A DNA stretch of 64,000 nt from Pseudomonas cichorii (GCF_015471405.1 NZ_BLVZ01000008.1:186001-250000), one strand, 5' to 3'; numbered from the stretch's first letter, positions 17,002 through 26,503 are shown. Numbers and translations are program-made. Notes: generated by a model not told the origin, from the sequence alone.

Positions 17002-18936
17002 TCAGATCACAGGCTGTCGAAAGTCCGGCGCTCGTAACCAATCGATCTGTTCGGCAGGCATCGGCCGGGCAAACCAATAGCCCTGCCCAAGCTGACAGCC
17101 ATTTTCCAGCAGGAAACCCGCCTGCTCGGCATGCTCGATCCCTTCGGCCAGTACCCGCATGCCCATGCTCTTGGCCAAAGCGATGATGATGCGCACAATC
17201 GCAATGTCGTCGTCATCGCCTGGGAGACCGGCGACAAAGCCCTGATCGATCTTCAGCTTCTGGACCGGCATGCGCTTGAGCCGCAGGAGCGACGAATAAC
17301 CCGTGCCGAAATCATCGATGGCCAGGCTCAGCCCCAGATTGCGCAATCGATGCAGTTGTTCGATCGCCTGCTCGGGGTCGTCCATCACCGCGCTTTCAGT
17401 GACCTCCAGCTCCAGAAAGGCAGGGTCCAGCCCGGTATCGCGCAGCACCTGGGCCACTCGCAAGTCCAGATCACCATGGCTGAACAGCCGGCTGGAGATA
17501 TTCACCGCAACAAATGACAGGTTCACGCCCTCCTCCAGCCAGACACGCATCTGCCTGCAGGCCGTATTCAACACCCAGGCATCGATATCGGCGATCAGCC
17601 CGCTTTGCTCGGCAATCGGGATGAACTCTCCCGGCGAAACCATGCCACGCCTTGGATGCTCCCAACGCACAAGGGCTTCGACGCCCTTGATATGGCTGTT
17701 CTCCAGGTCATGGATCGGCTGGTAGAACACCCGCAGTTCCTTCTGCTCGATGGCCCGGTGCAACTCACTGGCCAGTTCGACCCGCTGCTGGGCATGCGCC
17801 GTGAGTTCTTCGGTATAAAGCGCATAGCCTTCACGCCCGTCGCTCTTGGCCTTGAACAAGGCAGAGTCTGCGTTGCGCAACAATTGCACAACCGTCAACG
17901 CATCACTGGGAAACAGGCTGATGCCAATACTGGCGGTGATGAACAACTCATGCTCGTCGAGCAGAAAAGGCTTCTTGAAGCTGTCGATGATCTGTTGCGC
18001 CAAGGCTGCCGCCTGCACGGCCTGCTGACAGTTTTTCACCAGCAGCGCGAACTCGTCGCCGCCAAGCCGCGCCAGGGTCAATTCGCTATCGAACAGACTC
18101 TTGAGGCGTTCAGCCACTGCCTGGAGCACCTGATCGCCAACGCTGTGGCCCAGGCTGTCATTGATGTTCTTGAAATGGTCGAGGTCGATGAGCAGCAATG
18201 CGCAGCCACGCTTGCTGGAGCGGGCATGGGCCAACGCCTGAGTGGCGCGGTCGCTGAACAGCAGGCGATTAGGCAATTGCGTAAGGCCATCGTAGTGAGC
18301 AAGCTGGGTCAGCTCCTGCTCGGAACGCTTGATGGCCGTGATGTCCGAGAACACCGCCACGAAATGCCTGATCTGGCCATCCTGATCCTTGATGCCACGG
18401 ATACTCTGCCACTGAGGATAAATGTCGCCGCTTTTGCGCCGGTTCCAGATTTCTCCGCTCCATTGCCCGGCGCTGAGGATGGAACGATACATCTGCCGAT
18501 AAAACTCGGGGCCGTGGCGACCCGACTTGAACTTGCTCGGGTTGAAGCCCAGTACTTCCTCGGCCTGATAACCGGTGATTTCCATGAAGGCGCGATTCAC
18601 ATGAACGATCAGCCCCTTTTCATCGGTCACCAATACCCCTTCGCGGGTGCTGTCGAACACCGCCGAAGCCAGCCGCAAACGCTCCTGATCTTCCTCCTGC
18701 TGACGACGCAACTGCGCATCGACGCCCATGAACCGGAGCAATCGTCCACGAACGATAAAAATCATGGCCGCACTGAGGACAACCCAGAGGTAACCCCCTG
18801 TCCGCTGCCAGAAGACCAATTGAGCCGGTTCTTCGATCAAATGGGGCAGGAGATAATCACACGCCACAAACCACAGAAGAGAGCACACCCCATACAAAAT
18901 GGCTGTCCGCAGGGCTTCATAAGAAGAATTGGTCAT
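17002..18936 (-). CDS. Membrane PAS-GGDEF-EAL c-di-GMP protein
   Basis: 644 residues. Two membrane segments lie at about 11-30 and 45-65, a PAS sensor with PAC tail at about 85-205, GGDEF at 210-375 with an intact GGDEF (292-296), and EAL at about 385-635 with EALVRW (420-425) and DDFGTGYSS. The inhibitory RxxD site before GGDEF is absent. Both catalytic signatures look intact. In many such proteins the EAL half dominates and GGDEF is regulatory, so phosphodiesterase activity is the first guess. The position between oscA and desA matches PA0285 (PipA) as I recall it. Redox or ligand sensing by PAS is possible, with no clear heme or flavin residues seen. Confidence 0.93.
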   Translation of the reverse strand: MTNSSYEALRTAILYGVCSLLWFVACDYLLPHLIEEPAQLVFWQRTGGYLWVVLSAAMIFIVRGRLLRFMGVDAQLRRQQEEDQERLRLASAVFDSTREGVLVTDEKGLIVHVNRAFMEITGYQAEEVLGFNPSKFKSGRHGPEFYRQMYRSILSAGQWSGEIWNRRKSGDIYPQWQSIRGIKDQDGQIRHFVAVFSDITAIKRSEQELTQLAHYDGLTQLPNRLLFSDRATQALAHARSSKRGCALLLIDLDHFKNINDSLGHSVGDQVLQAVAERLKSLFDSELTLARLGGDEFALLVKNCQQAVQAAALAQQIIDSFKKPFLLDEHELFITASIGISLFPSDALTVVQLLRNADSALFKAKSDGREGYALYTEELTAHAQQRVELASELHRAIEQKELRVFYQPIHDLENSHIKGVEALVRWEHPRRGMVSPGEFIPIAEQSGLIADIDAWVLNTACRQMRVWLEEGVNLSFVAVNISSRLFSHGDLDLRVAQVLRDTGLDPAFLELEVTESAVMDDPEQAIEQLHRLRNLGLSLAIDDFGTGYSSLLRLKRMPVQKLKIDQGFVAGLPGDDDDIAIVRIIIALAKSMGMRVLAEGIEHAEQAGFLLENGCQLGQGYWFARPMPAEQIDWLRAPDFRQPVI

Positions 18937-19093
18937 AAGAATGCATAAAACCTTACAAAATGGCCGGATTATAAAGCAAGAAACATCCTGCGACTCTTAT
19001 CTAAAAGAGCGACTGGTTTTCTGTGAAGGCTAAGTGATAATGCGCTCTGTTACTTTTTTCTTCACACGTGTCTCTACGAGGGCCAAACAGCCT

Positions 19094-20278
19094 ATGTGGT
19101 ACAACGGTTTGCTCGACCTTTCCGTCTGGCAGTTAATAGCAGTCACGCTGGTAATGACCCACGTGACCATCGTCGGCGTTACGGTTTACCTGCATCGCTA
19201 CTCCGCTCATCGCTCCCTGGAACTCAACGCCGGGCTCAAACACTTCTTCCGCTTCTGGCTGTGGCTGACCACTGCGCAGAACACCCGCGAGTGGACTGCC
19301 ATCCACCGCAAACACCACGCAAAATGCGAAACCGTCGATGACCCACACAGCCCGGTCGTCAAGGGGCTGTCCACTGTCCTGCGCAAGGGTGCGGAACTGT
19401 ACCGTGCCGAAGCGCAGAATCAGGACACCTTGCGTATCTACGGCAAGAACTGCCCCGAAGACTGGATCGAGCGCAATATGTATTCGCGCTACAAGATGCT
19501 GGGTATTGCCCTGATGGCCGTTATCGACCTGGCGCTGTTCGGTGTACTCGGCATCACCGTCTGGGCCGTGCAGATGATGTGGATTCCGTTCTGGGCCGCT
19601 GGCGTGGTCAACGGTCTGGGCCATGCCGTGGGCTATCGCAATTTCGAGTGCCGGGATGCGGCAACCAATCTGGTGCCGTGGGGTATCGTGATCGGTGGCG
19701 AAGAACTGCACAACAACCACCACACCTATCCCAACTCGGCCAAGCTGTCGGTCAAGCCATGGGAGTTCGACATGGGCTGGGCCTGGATCAAGCTGTTCAG
19801 CGCACTGCGTCTGGCCAAGGTCCAGCGGGTCGCGCCGATTGCCCACCGGGTCGAAGGCAAGGGCCACATGGACATGGACACCGCCATGGCGATCCTCAAC
19901 AACCGCTTCCAGATCATGGCCCAGTACCGCAAGCTGGTCATCGGCCCGCTGGTAGCACAGGAACTGGCCAAGGCCGATGCATCGGTTCGTCATCAGTTCC
20001 ACCGCGCCAAACGCCTGCTTTCCCGGGAGACCAGCCTGCTGGAAGACAAGCATCACATACGCATCCAGGCCATGCTCGAACACAGCCATGCCCTGAAAGT
20101 CATCTACGAGAAGCGTCTGGCTCTGCAACAGATCTGGCTCAAGACCAGCAGCAACGGCCATGACATGCTCAGTGCCATCAAGGATTGGGTTCAGGAGGCC
20201 GAGGCCAGTGGTATCCAGTCACTTCGCGACTTTGCAGACCAGCTGAAAACCTACTCCCTGCGCCCTGCCCAAGCCTGA
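19094..20278 (+). CDS. desA: Membrane acyl-lipid desaturase DesA
   Basis: 394 residues from the ATG at 19094. The frame opens 60 bp earlier, but MWYNGLLDLS is the start I recall for the PA0286 family. The three histidine boxes that hold the di-iron centre are clear: HRYSAH (34-39), HRKHH (71-75) and HNNHH (206-210). The hydrophobic pairs around them form the usual four membrane segments. DesA of P. aeruginosa introduces a double bond at position 9 of acyl chains already in phospholipids, using oxygen. The C-terminal 130 residues form a soluble helical tail. A 157-bp divergent spacer separates it from the GGDEF/EAL gene. Confidence 0.93.
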   Translation: MWYNGLLDLSVWQLIAVTLVMTHVTIVGVTVYLHRYSAHRSLELNAGLKHFFRFWLWLTTAQNTREWTAIHRKHHAKCETVDDPHSPVVKGLSTVLRKGAELYRAEAQNQDTLRIYGKNCPEDWIERNMYSRYKMLGIALMAVIDLALFGVLGITVWAVQMMWIPFWAAGVVNGLGHAVGYRNFECRDAATNLVPWGIVIGGEELHNNHHTYPNSAKLSVKPWEFDMGWAWIKLFSALRLAKVQRVAPIAHRVEGKGHMDMDTAMAILNNRFQIMAQYRKLVIGPLVAQELAKADASVRHQFHRAKRLLSRETSLLEDKHHIRIQAMLEHSHALKVIYEKRLALQQIWLKTSSNGHDMLSAIKDWVQEAEASGIQSLRDFADQLKTYSLRPAQA

Positions 20279-20289
20279 CGCCGTTGATC

Positions 20290-20312
20290 GGCGCGCCCCT
20301 CACGGGCGCGTC
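20290..20312 (+). terminator. GC-rich hairpin after desA
   Basis: CGCGCCC and GGGCGCG pair around a short loop just after the desA stop. There is no T-run, so termination strength is uncertain. Confidence 0.45.
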
Positions 20313-20415
20313 GATACCGGAACTTCCCCTCTCAAAATCAATCTCAATTGCTTTCCCATAATCCGTTTGGGTAGATGCTGCGGCCCTGGCCGCACGTCAT
20401 TTGAGATGTAGCACC

Positions 20416-21417
20416 ATGGAAAAGCAGACAGCCATCGCTCTACCCACCGCCACACAAATGGCCGAGATGCCAGCCGCAGCAGAAACCCTGCTGGCATTGA
20501 TGCATGCCCAGGCAGAAGTCGCTCGCTTGAGCGAGCGCGAACAACTTTTCAGTTCACTGCTGGTGAGCGTCAACGCCGTACTTTGGGCGTTCGACTGGGA
20601 AACCCAGCGCATGATCTACGTCAGCCCCGCCTACGAGAACATCTTTGGACGTTCGGCAGGCCTGCTGCTGGCCGACTTCGCGGAATGGCGCGACAGCATC
20701 TATCCCGATGACCTGAACTACGCCGAGCGCAGCCTGAGCGACGTCATCGAAAAGGGCTCCATTGAAGACCGCGAGTACCGGATCATCCGTGCCGATGGCG
20801 AGATTCGCTGGCTGAGCGACAAATGCTTCGTCAGCCATCGGACAGACCCCAGCCAGCGCCTGATAGTGGTCGGTATCGCTGAAGACATCACCGAGAAAAA
20901 GCATCTTGAAGACGAACTGCAACGCCTGGCTACCACCGACGTGCTGACCCAGAGCAGCAACCGTCGCCACTTCTTCGAGTGCGCCCAACGCGAATTCGAG
21001 CTGGCCCGGCTGAACGGCACGCCAATGGCTTTCCTGCTGCTGGATGTCGATGACTTCAAGCTGGTGAACGACACGTACGGCCACCAGGAAGGCGACGTGG
21101 TGTTGCAGCGCATTGCCGAGAGCGGTCGCTCGGCGCTACGTCGTGGAGACCTGTTCGGGCGCATTGGCGGGGAAGAGTTCGCGGCAGTGTTTCCTGGCTG
21201 CGCCCCCGAAATGGCCATGCAGATTGCCGAACGCCTGCAACGCGAAATCCAGCGCCAAAACTTCCAGTGCGGCAACAAGACGTTTGGCATCACCGCCAGC
21301 CAGGGTCTGACCAACCTCGGCCCGGACGACGCCAGCCTTGAAGTGCTCTATGCAAGGGCGGATGCGGCCATGTATCAGGCCAAGCGCCAGGGCAAGGACC
21401 AGATTGTTCTGGTGTAA
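20416..21417 (+). CDS. PAS-GGDEF diguanylate cyclase
   Basis: 333 residues from the ATG at 20416; an earlier TTG would add five residues. A PAS domain with PAC spans about 45-165 (LWAFDWETQRMIYVSPAYEN, EYRIIRADGEIRWLSDK). The GGDEF domain (170-333) has the active signature GGEEF (251-255). The product-inhibition site RxxD (RRGD, 242-245) sits exactly five residues before it. No membrane segment is visible, so it should be a soluble, feedback-inhibited c-di-GMP synthase. It resembles PA0290 in build and location. Confidence 0.93.
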   Translation: MEKQTAIALPTATQMAEMPAAAETLLALMHAQAEVARLSEREQLFSSLLVSVNAVLWAFDWETQRMIYVSPAYENIFGRSAGLLLADFAEWRDSIYPDDLNYAERSLSDVIEKGSIEDREYRIIRADGEIRWLSDKCFVSHRTDPSQRLIVVGIAEDITEKKHLEDELQRLATTDVLTQSSNRRHFFECAQREFELARLNGTPMAFLLLDVDDFKLVNDTYGHQEGDVVLQRIAESGRSALRRGDLFGRIGGEEFAAVFPGCAPEMAMQIAERLQREIQRQNFQCGNKTFGITASQGLTNLGPDDASLEVLYARADAAMYQAKRQGKDQIVLV

Positions 21418-21433
21418 CGGCGTAGATCACTTT

Positions 21434-21454
21434 GTGGGAGGAGGCCCCTCCCAC
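21434..21454. repeat. Hairpin between convergent genes
   Basis: GTGGGAGG and CCTCCCAC form a perfect 8-bp stem with a five-base loop, in the gap between the convergent cyclase and HDOD genes. It is REP-like and may act as a two-way terminator. Confidence 0.55.
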
Positions 21455-21547
21455 GGATTGACACCCCAGCCAGCCGCTTTTTGAAATCAGCCTCTGAACG
21501 GGCTGACATCAGGGTTTGCCAGTCGGGCAGTCATTTGCGAAAAGCAC

Positions 21548-22933
21548 TCACCCCTTGGGCAAATCCTGAACCCCGACGCCCGGATCTTCCGCACTGGCAA
21601 CCCCTGGGTCCACAGGCTCTGACGTGATATCCAGCAGATCCGTATCAGCCTCCTTTTCAGGCTCAGGCTCTGCCACTTCAACCGCAACCGGCGCCAGCAG
21701 GCTTGGATCGGTCACGCCAGTCAGCTTCTTGCGCAGACGCTGCAAGTCTCCCACGCTCAACTTCAGCAACTTGGCAGATTTGGTCTTGACCAGCGTCGTC
21801 ACTGTTTCGTGCTCCCCAAGACGGGCCATTTGCCCGGCAAGGTTCATGGCAAGCACTTCGCGCGTGTAGATGCCGGTGTTGTACTGATACACCGCGGCAA
21901 TCAGCTCACGCAACTCAAGGGGCAGACGCCAGCGGGTGCGCAAAGCTGAACCGTAAGCGGCGGAATACTGCTCAAGGGATTGCCTGATGACTTCTTCGTC
22001 CAGATGACCGCCTGCCAGCAACCACTCCTGCAGACAGCCCAACACCGCCAGATCCCCCAGCGATTGCAGCAAACCGGCGCAGAAACAGCGCTCGACATCC
22101 AGCTCCAGCATACCGCCCAGAATACGAGCGTAGTCGGCCGTGCGCTGTGACATTGTCCAGAGCTGGTTGGCCTGGAGCAGCAGCGCATCGTTGGTCAACA
22201 CCGCCATGCGTTTTTTCGCAAGACCGCTCACGATATTGGAAGCCTGCACCGCTCCCAGTACACCCATGGCCCCAGTCAGCGTCTGGACAGGCTTGCCAAG
22301 ATGTTGCGCAGCGCTGTTGGCCGCTGCAATCAGAACTGCCGTGATGTGTGGATCGTTACGCAACTCCTGCTCAAGCAGGGCCGCATCGACGGAGCCCGAA
22401 CCCTGACTGAGCTTGAGCGCCGTTGCGACATCCACAAACAGCGGCGCACCATCAGCAACATCACGCCGTTTTTCAAGAAACTTGGTCAGGGTCAGCCCTG
22501 GCGTCAGAGCGGGCATCTCACCGGGCACCGGCGCACGTCGCTCAAGCAACAGGCCCTCAAGGCGCTGGCGCAGCCCTTCGGTATTCAGGGGTTTGGTCAG
22601 GTAAGCCGTGGGCGCAAGCGGCAGGACTTCACGCACGCTGGCGCTATCGTTACGGTTACTGAGCAGAATGAAAGGAATGGGAGGCTGGCGACGCAATGCG
22701 CGAATACCGCGCAACAGGCTCAAACCATCGATAACAGGCAACTCTCTGGCAGCCACCACCAGATCCGGCAGATGTTTCTTGATCCATTCAACAGCCTGCT
22801 TGCCGTCGCTGCACATCTCCAATTCGACGTCAGCCCGCACGCTCAGCACCAGATCACTGAGCGTTTCACGAACCCACGGATCAGACTCAGCAATCAATAC
22901 GCGAGGTATCGCAGGCAAATCTACAGCTGTCAT
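21548..22933 (-). CDS. HDOD-domain protein with a degenerate receiver domain
   Basis: 461 residues. Residues 10-130 have the CheY-like fold (RVLIAESDPWVRETLSDL, then YLTKPLNTEGL with the conserved lysine). The phospho-acceptor aspartate position in PDLVVAARELP is alanine (A62), so it cannot be phosphorylated in the usual way. Residues about 145-400 form an HDOD domain (LKLSQGSGSVDAALLEQELR, VLGAVQASNIVSGLA). The tail after 410 is acidic and disordered. HDOD proteins act as scaffolds in signalling and lack HD-type metal ligands. The neighbouring order resembles PA0267 beside gabT and gabD. Confidence 0.82.
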   Translation of the reverse strand: MTAVDLPAIPRVLIAESDPWVRETLSDLVLSVRADVELEMCSDGKQAVEWIKKHLPDLVVAARELPVIDGLSLLRGIRALRRQPPIPFILLSNRNDSASVREVLPLAPTAYLTKPLNTEGLRQRLEGLLLERRAPVPGEMPALTPGLTLTKFLEKRRDVADGAPLFVDVATALKLSQGSGSVDAALLEQELRNDPHITAVLIAAANSAAQHLGKPVQTLTGAMGVLGAVQASNIVSGLAKKRMAVLTNDALLLQANQLWTMSQRTADYARILGGMLELDVERCFCAGLLQSLGDLAVLGCLQEWLLAGGHLDEEVIRQSLEQYSAAYGSALRTRWRLPLELRELIAAVYQYNTGIYTREVLAMNLAGQMARLGEHETVTTLVKTKSAKLLKLSVGDLQRLRKKLTGVTDPSLLAPVAVEVAEPEPEKEADTDLLDITSEPVDPGVASAEDPGVGVQDLPKG

Positions 22934-23021
22934 CAGAACTCTCCGACATCGATTCGCTCACCTTAGCCAAAGCCTTCGTCCGGATATATAGCTATAAGCG
23001 AGAAAACCGGTCATCGACACG

Positions 23022-23049
23022 AAAAAACCCTGCCGAGGCAGGGTTTTTT
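23022..23049 (-). terminator. Bidirectional terminator after gabT
   Basis: CCCTGC and GCAGGG flank a CGAG loop, with six A residues before and six T residues after. It reads as a terminator on both strands and lies 45 bp past the gabT stop. Confidence 0.88.
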
Positions 23050-23093
23050 CTGTCTGTCTGGTCACAAATCATTCAATTTGTGACCACACTTTC

Positions 23094-24374
23094 TCATGCA
23101 ATCTCTGCGAAACACTCTTCCAGAATCGCCAGACCTTTGCTCAACAGCGCTTCATCGGCTGTCAAAGGCACAAGAACGCGCAAGACGTTGCCATAAGTAC
23201 CGCACGACAGCAGGATCAGGCCCTTTTCACGCGCCTTGGCCACAACCTGCGCCACCGCAGCAGCGTTTGGCTTGTGGGTATCGCCGTCTTCAAAAAGCTC
23301 TACAGCGATCATTGCACCCAAGGCACGCACTTCACCGATTACCGGGTATTTGGCCTGGATGGCTTTCAGACCGGAAACCAGACGCTCGCCCACTGCCTTG
23401 CAGCGTTCCAGCAGGTTTTCCTCTTCAAACACGTCCAGAACCGCCAATGCCGCAGCACAGGCGACCGGGCTACCGGCATAGGTGCCACCCAGACCGCCTG
23501 GAGCGATGGCGTCCATGTATTCGGCCTTGCCGCATACGCCCGCCAGCGGGAAGCCGCCTGCGATGGACTTGGCAAACGTGGTCAGGTCGGCAGCAACGCC
23601 CATCTGTTCCATGGCGAAGAACGTACCGGTACGGCCTGCACCTGTCTGGACTTCGTCAGCGATCAGCAGGATGCCGTGCTTGTCGCACAGCTCGCGCAGA
23701 CGCAGCATGAACGCCTTCGGCGCCACGTAGAAACCACCTTCGCCCTGCACAGGCTCGATGATGATGGCAGCGATGTCTTTAGGCTCGGCATCGTTCTTGA
23801 AGATGCGCTCGATGCTGGCGATGGAGTCATCCACGCTCACGCCATGCAGTTCGCACGGGTAAAGGGCACGGAAGATACCGCCTGGCATCAGGCCCATGCC
23901 TGCCGAGTAAGGCACGACTTTACCGGTCAGGCCCAGGGTCATCATGGTACGACCATGGTAAGCGCCCGTGAACGCAATCACGCCAGCACGACCAGTGGCT
24001 GCACGAGCGACCTTGACGGCGTTTTCCACAGCTTCGGAACCGGTAGTCACCAGCAGGGTTTTCTTGGCGAAGTCACCAGGAACCTTGGCGTTGATTTTTT
24101 CGCACAGCTCCACATAGGGCTCATAAGCCAGTACCTGGAAGCAGGTGTGAGTCAGCTTGGTCAGTTGCTCTTGCACGGCCGCGATGACTTTCGGGTGCAG
24201 GTGACCGGTATTAAGTACCGCGATGCCGCCGGCGAAGTCGATGAACTCACGGCCCTCAACGTCAGTCACGGTGGCATTCTTGGCCGAAGCGGCAAAGATC
24301 GGGTGGATCTGACCAACGCCACGTGGCACAGCGTTCTGGCGGCGTTGCATCAAGGATTCGTTTGTATTGCTCAT
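23094..24374 (-). CDS. gabT: 4-aminobutyrate aminotransferase
   Basis: 426 residues, class III PLP aminotransferase. Key segments are the cofactor phosphate loop (TGSEAVENAVK), the acid in LLIADEVQTGAGRTG, the PLP lysine in TFAKSIAGGFP (K269), and the C-terminal RVLVPLTADEA. It converts GABA and 2-oxoglutarate to succinate semialdehyde and glutamate. It follows gabD by 120 bp on the same strand. A second, diverged copy lies at 39.8 kb. Plant apoplast is rich in GABA, and P. syringae strains carry several gabT copies, which makes both copies meaningful. Confidence 0.94.
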   Translation of the reverse strand: MSNTNESLMQRRQNAVPRGVGQIHPIFAASAKNATVTDVEGREFIDFAGGIAVLNTGHLHPKVIAAVQEQLTKLTHTCFQVLAYEPYVELCEKINAKVPGDFAKKTLLVTTGSEAVENAVKVARAATGRAGVIAFTGAYHGRTMMTLGLTGKVVPYSAGMGLMPGGIFRALYPCELHGVSVDDSIASIERIFKNDAEPKDIAAIIIEPVQGEGGFYVAPKAFMLRLRELCDKHGILLIADEVQTGAGRTGTFFAMEQMGVAADLTTFAKSIAGGFPLAGVCGKAEYMDAIAPGGLGGTYAGSPVACAAALAVLDVFEEENLLERCKAVGERLVSGLKAIQAKYPVIGEVRALGAMIAVELFEDGDTHKPNAAAVAQVVAKAREKGLILLSCGTYGNVLRVLVPLTADEALLSKGLAILEECFAEIA

Positions 24375-24494
24375 GTATTCCTCATTCGCCGCTCATCGGT
24401 CGGCGTAGTTCAAGGATTAAGCAGCCGGGGTGAGTTGCAGCAGCATACGATGATCGACTGCTGCAACGCCCGACTACCGGTCAAGCCTGCGGCG

Positions 24495-25937
24495 TCAAAC
24501 GCTCAGGCACAGGTATTTGATTTCCAGATAGTCTTCGATGCCGTACTTGGAGCCTTCGCGGCCCAGCCCCGAGGACTTGATGCCACCGAACGGCGCCAGC
24601 TCGTTGGAGATCAGGCCGGTGTTGATACCCACCATGCCGTACTCCAGCGCTTCGGCAACACGGAACACGCGGCTCATGTTCTGAGCATAGAAGTAAGAAG
24701 CCAGACCGAACTCGGTATCGTTGGCCAGCGCGATCACTTCGGCCTCGTCCTTGAAGCGAAACAGCGGTGCCAGCGGGCCGAAGGTTTCTTCCTTCGCCAC
24801 CGCGGCATCCTTGGGCACGTTGACCAGAATGGTCGGCTCGAAGAAAGTGCCTTCCAGGCTATTGCCGCCCGACAGCACTTTTGCACCTTTGCTCACCGCA
24901 TCGGCAATGTGTTCCTTGACCTTGGCCACGGCTTTTTCGTCGATCAGCGGGCCAGTGGTGATGCCCTCTTCCAGGCCGTTACCGATCTTGAGCTTGGCAA
25001 CTGCGGCCTGAAGTTTCTCGGCAAACGCATCGTAAACCGCGTCCTGCACATAGATACGGTTGGCGCAAACGCAGGTCTGGCCGTTGTTGCGGTACTTGGA
25101 GATGATTGCGCCGTCGACCGCCTTGTCCAGGTCAGCATCGTCGAACACGATGAAAGGCGCGTTACCGCCCAGTTCAAGCGACACTTTCTTGATGTCTTGC
25201 GCGCACTCAGCCATCAACTGGCGACCAATTTCGGTCGAGCCGGTAAAGGAAAGCTTGCGCACGATCGGGTTGCCGGTCAGCTCGCTGCCGATATCGCCAG
25301 CACTGCCCGTCACCACGCTGAATACGCCAGCCGGAATACCTGCACGTTCGGCCAGCTCAGCCAGCGCCAGGGCAGAGTACGGAGTCTGCGAAGCAGGCTT
25401 GAGCACCATGGTGCAACCGGCGGCCAGAGCCGGACCGGCCTTGCGGGTGATCATCGCCGCCGGGAAGTTCCACGGCGTAATGGCGGCTGTCACACCAATC
25501 GGCTGCTTGAGCACGATCAGGCGCTTGTCCGGCTGGTGGCCCGGAATCACATCGCCATAAACACGCTTGGCTTCTTCGGCAAACCATTCTATGAAGGAGG
25601 CAGCATAAGCGATCTCGCCCTTGGCCTCGGCCAGCGGCTTGCCTTGCTCCAGCGTCATCAGGCGGCCCAGATCATCCTGGTTTTCGATCATCAGCTCGAA
25701 CCAGCGACGCAGCTTGTTGCCACGCTCCTTGGCGGTCAGGGCACGCCAGGCCGGCAACGCCTTGTCGGCAGCTTCGATGGCACGGCGGGTTTCGGCAGCG
25801 CCCATCTTTGGCACAGTACCGAGGATTTCATTGGTCGCCGGGTTATTGACCTTGATCGTCTGACCACCGTCCGCATCCAGCCACTGGCCGTTGATATAGG
25901 CTTGCTGGCGGAACAGTTTGGAATCTTTGAGCTGCAT
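24495..25937 (-). CDS. gabD: Succinate-semialdehyde dehydrogenase (NADP-type)
   Basis: 480 residues, the standard GabD length. The catalytic cysteine is C289 in GQTCVCANR and the general base E255 in LELGGNAPF. The cofactor loop is FTGSTEIGR. It oxidises succinate semialdehyde from GabT to succinate. AGGAGG lies just before the ATG, a strong ribosome site. A perfect inverted repeat lies about 140 bp upstream. A second homologue is at 44.5-45.9 kb. Confidence 0.95.
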   Translation of the reverse strand: MQLKDSKLFRQQAYINGQWLDADGGQTIKVNNPATNEILGTVPKMGAAETRRAIEAADKALPAWRALTAKERGNKLRRWFELMIENQDDLGRLMTLEQGKPLAEAKGEIAYAASFIEWFAEEAKRVYGDVIPGHQPDKRLIVLKQPIGVTAAITPWNFPAAMITRKAGPALAAGCTMVLKPASQTPYSALALAELAERAGIPAGVFSVVTGSAGDIGSELTGNPIVRKLSFTGSTEIGRQLMAECAQDIKKVSLELGGNAPFIVFDDADLDKAVDGAIISKYRNNGQTCVCANRIYVQDAVYDAFAEKLQAAVAKLKIGNGLEEGITTGPLIDEKAVAKVKEHIADAVSKGAKVLSGGNSLEGTFFEPTILVNVPKDAAVAKEETFGPLAPLFRFKDEAEVIALANDTEFGLASYFYAQNMSRVFRVAEALEYGMVGINTGLISNELAPFGGIKSSGLGREGSKYGIEDYLEIKYLCLSV

Positions 25938-26078
25938 GTCGGCCTCCTAAACAGCACCGCACGAGGGCGGAGCGAACTATTGAATATCGATGCACCCCAT
26001 TTGGAAGCCATCGCCAGGAAAACATTCCATCGGCCTCAGCGACGCATGTCGCGGAAAAACGGGAGGACCGAACAAGAG

Positions 26079-26096
26079 CGTTTGAAATCTCAAACG
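26079..26096. promoter_or_regulatory. Operator-like inverted repeat upstream of gabD
   Basis: CGTTTGA and TCAAACG are separated by four bases, about 140 bp before the gabD start in the rebB-gabD spacer. The size and spacing suit a dimeric repressor or activator of gabDT. The protein that binds it is not known. Confidence 0.45.
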
Positions 26097-26136
26097 AATC
26101 CTAGGGACTGCTGGGGTAAAGGACAATAGGCTGTTC

Positions 26137-26180
26137 AAAAAAAAGAACGGGGGACGACCGGAAATACGAACGTTCCGGTC
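26137..26180 (-). terminator. Possible terminator after the RebB-like gene
   Basis: On the minus strand a GACCGGAA/TTCCGGTC stem abuts the stop codon. An eight-T run follows about 12 bases later, within a GTTC(T)8GAAC sequence. The offset T-run makes this uncertain. Confidence 0.4.
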
Positions 26181-26503
26181 TACTCAAAGCTTTTGAGTAC
26201 CGTCAGCAGGCTTTTGAGGTTGTCAGGTGCTCCCGACTGGCCAACGGCTTCGGTCGCCTTGGCAGCAGAAGCAGTATCTACGTTATAGATCTGCATGACT
26301 CCCTGATTGGTAGCAGCCTGAGGCAACGTATTCTGTTGCTGTTGCGCGGCCACCTCGTTCTGAAACAGAATCGCCGTTGCCTGGGCCATCGATTGATACA
26401 GAGTGCTCATGGCCATGGGCGGGGACTCCCCCAGTACCTTGACGTTGGACTGGGTGACAGCATCGGTAATCTGGGGACTAACGATTGAGTAGGGCATGGA
26501 CAT
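26180..26503 (-). CDS. RebB-family (R-body/killing-trait) protein, orphan
   Basis: 107 residues. The first 60 carry the RebB pattern: SPQITDAVTQSNVKVLGESP, PMAMSTLYQSMAQATAILFQN and then QQQQN. The tail is alanine- and serine-rich with no cysteine. RebB-type proteins polymerise into the coiled ribbons called R-bodies in Caedibacter and some proteobacteria. They usually occur as several tandem copies with a regulator, but here a single gene lies between gabD and tRNA-Arg. A good ribosome site (AGGAGA) precedes the ATG. Whether one copy can assemble is unknown. Confidence 0.75.
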   Translation of the reverse strand: MSMPYSIVSPQITDAVTQSNVKVLGESPPMAMSTLYQSMAQATAILFQNEVAAQQQQNTLPQAATNQGVMQIYNVDTASAAKATEAVGQSGAPDNLKSLLTVLKSFE

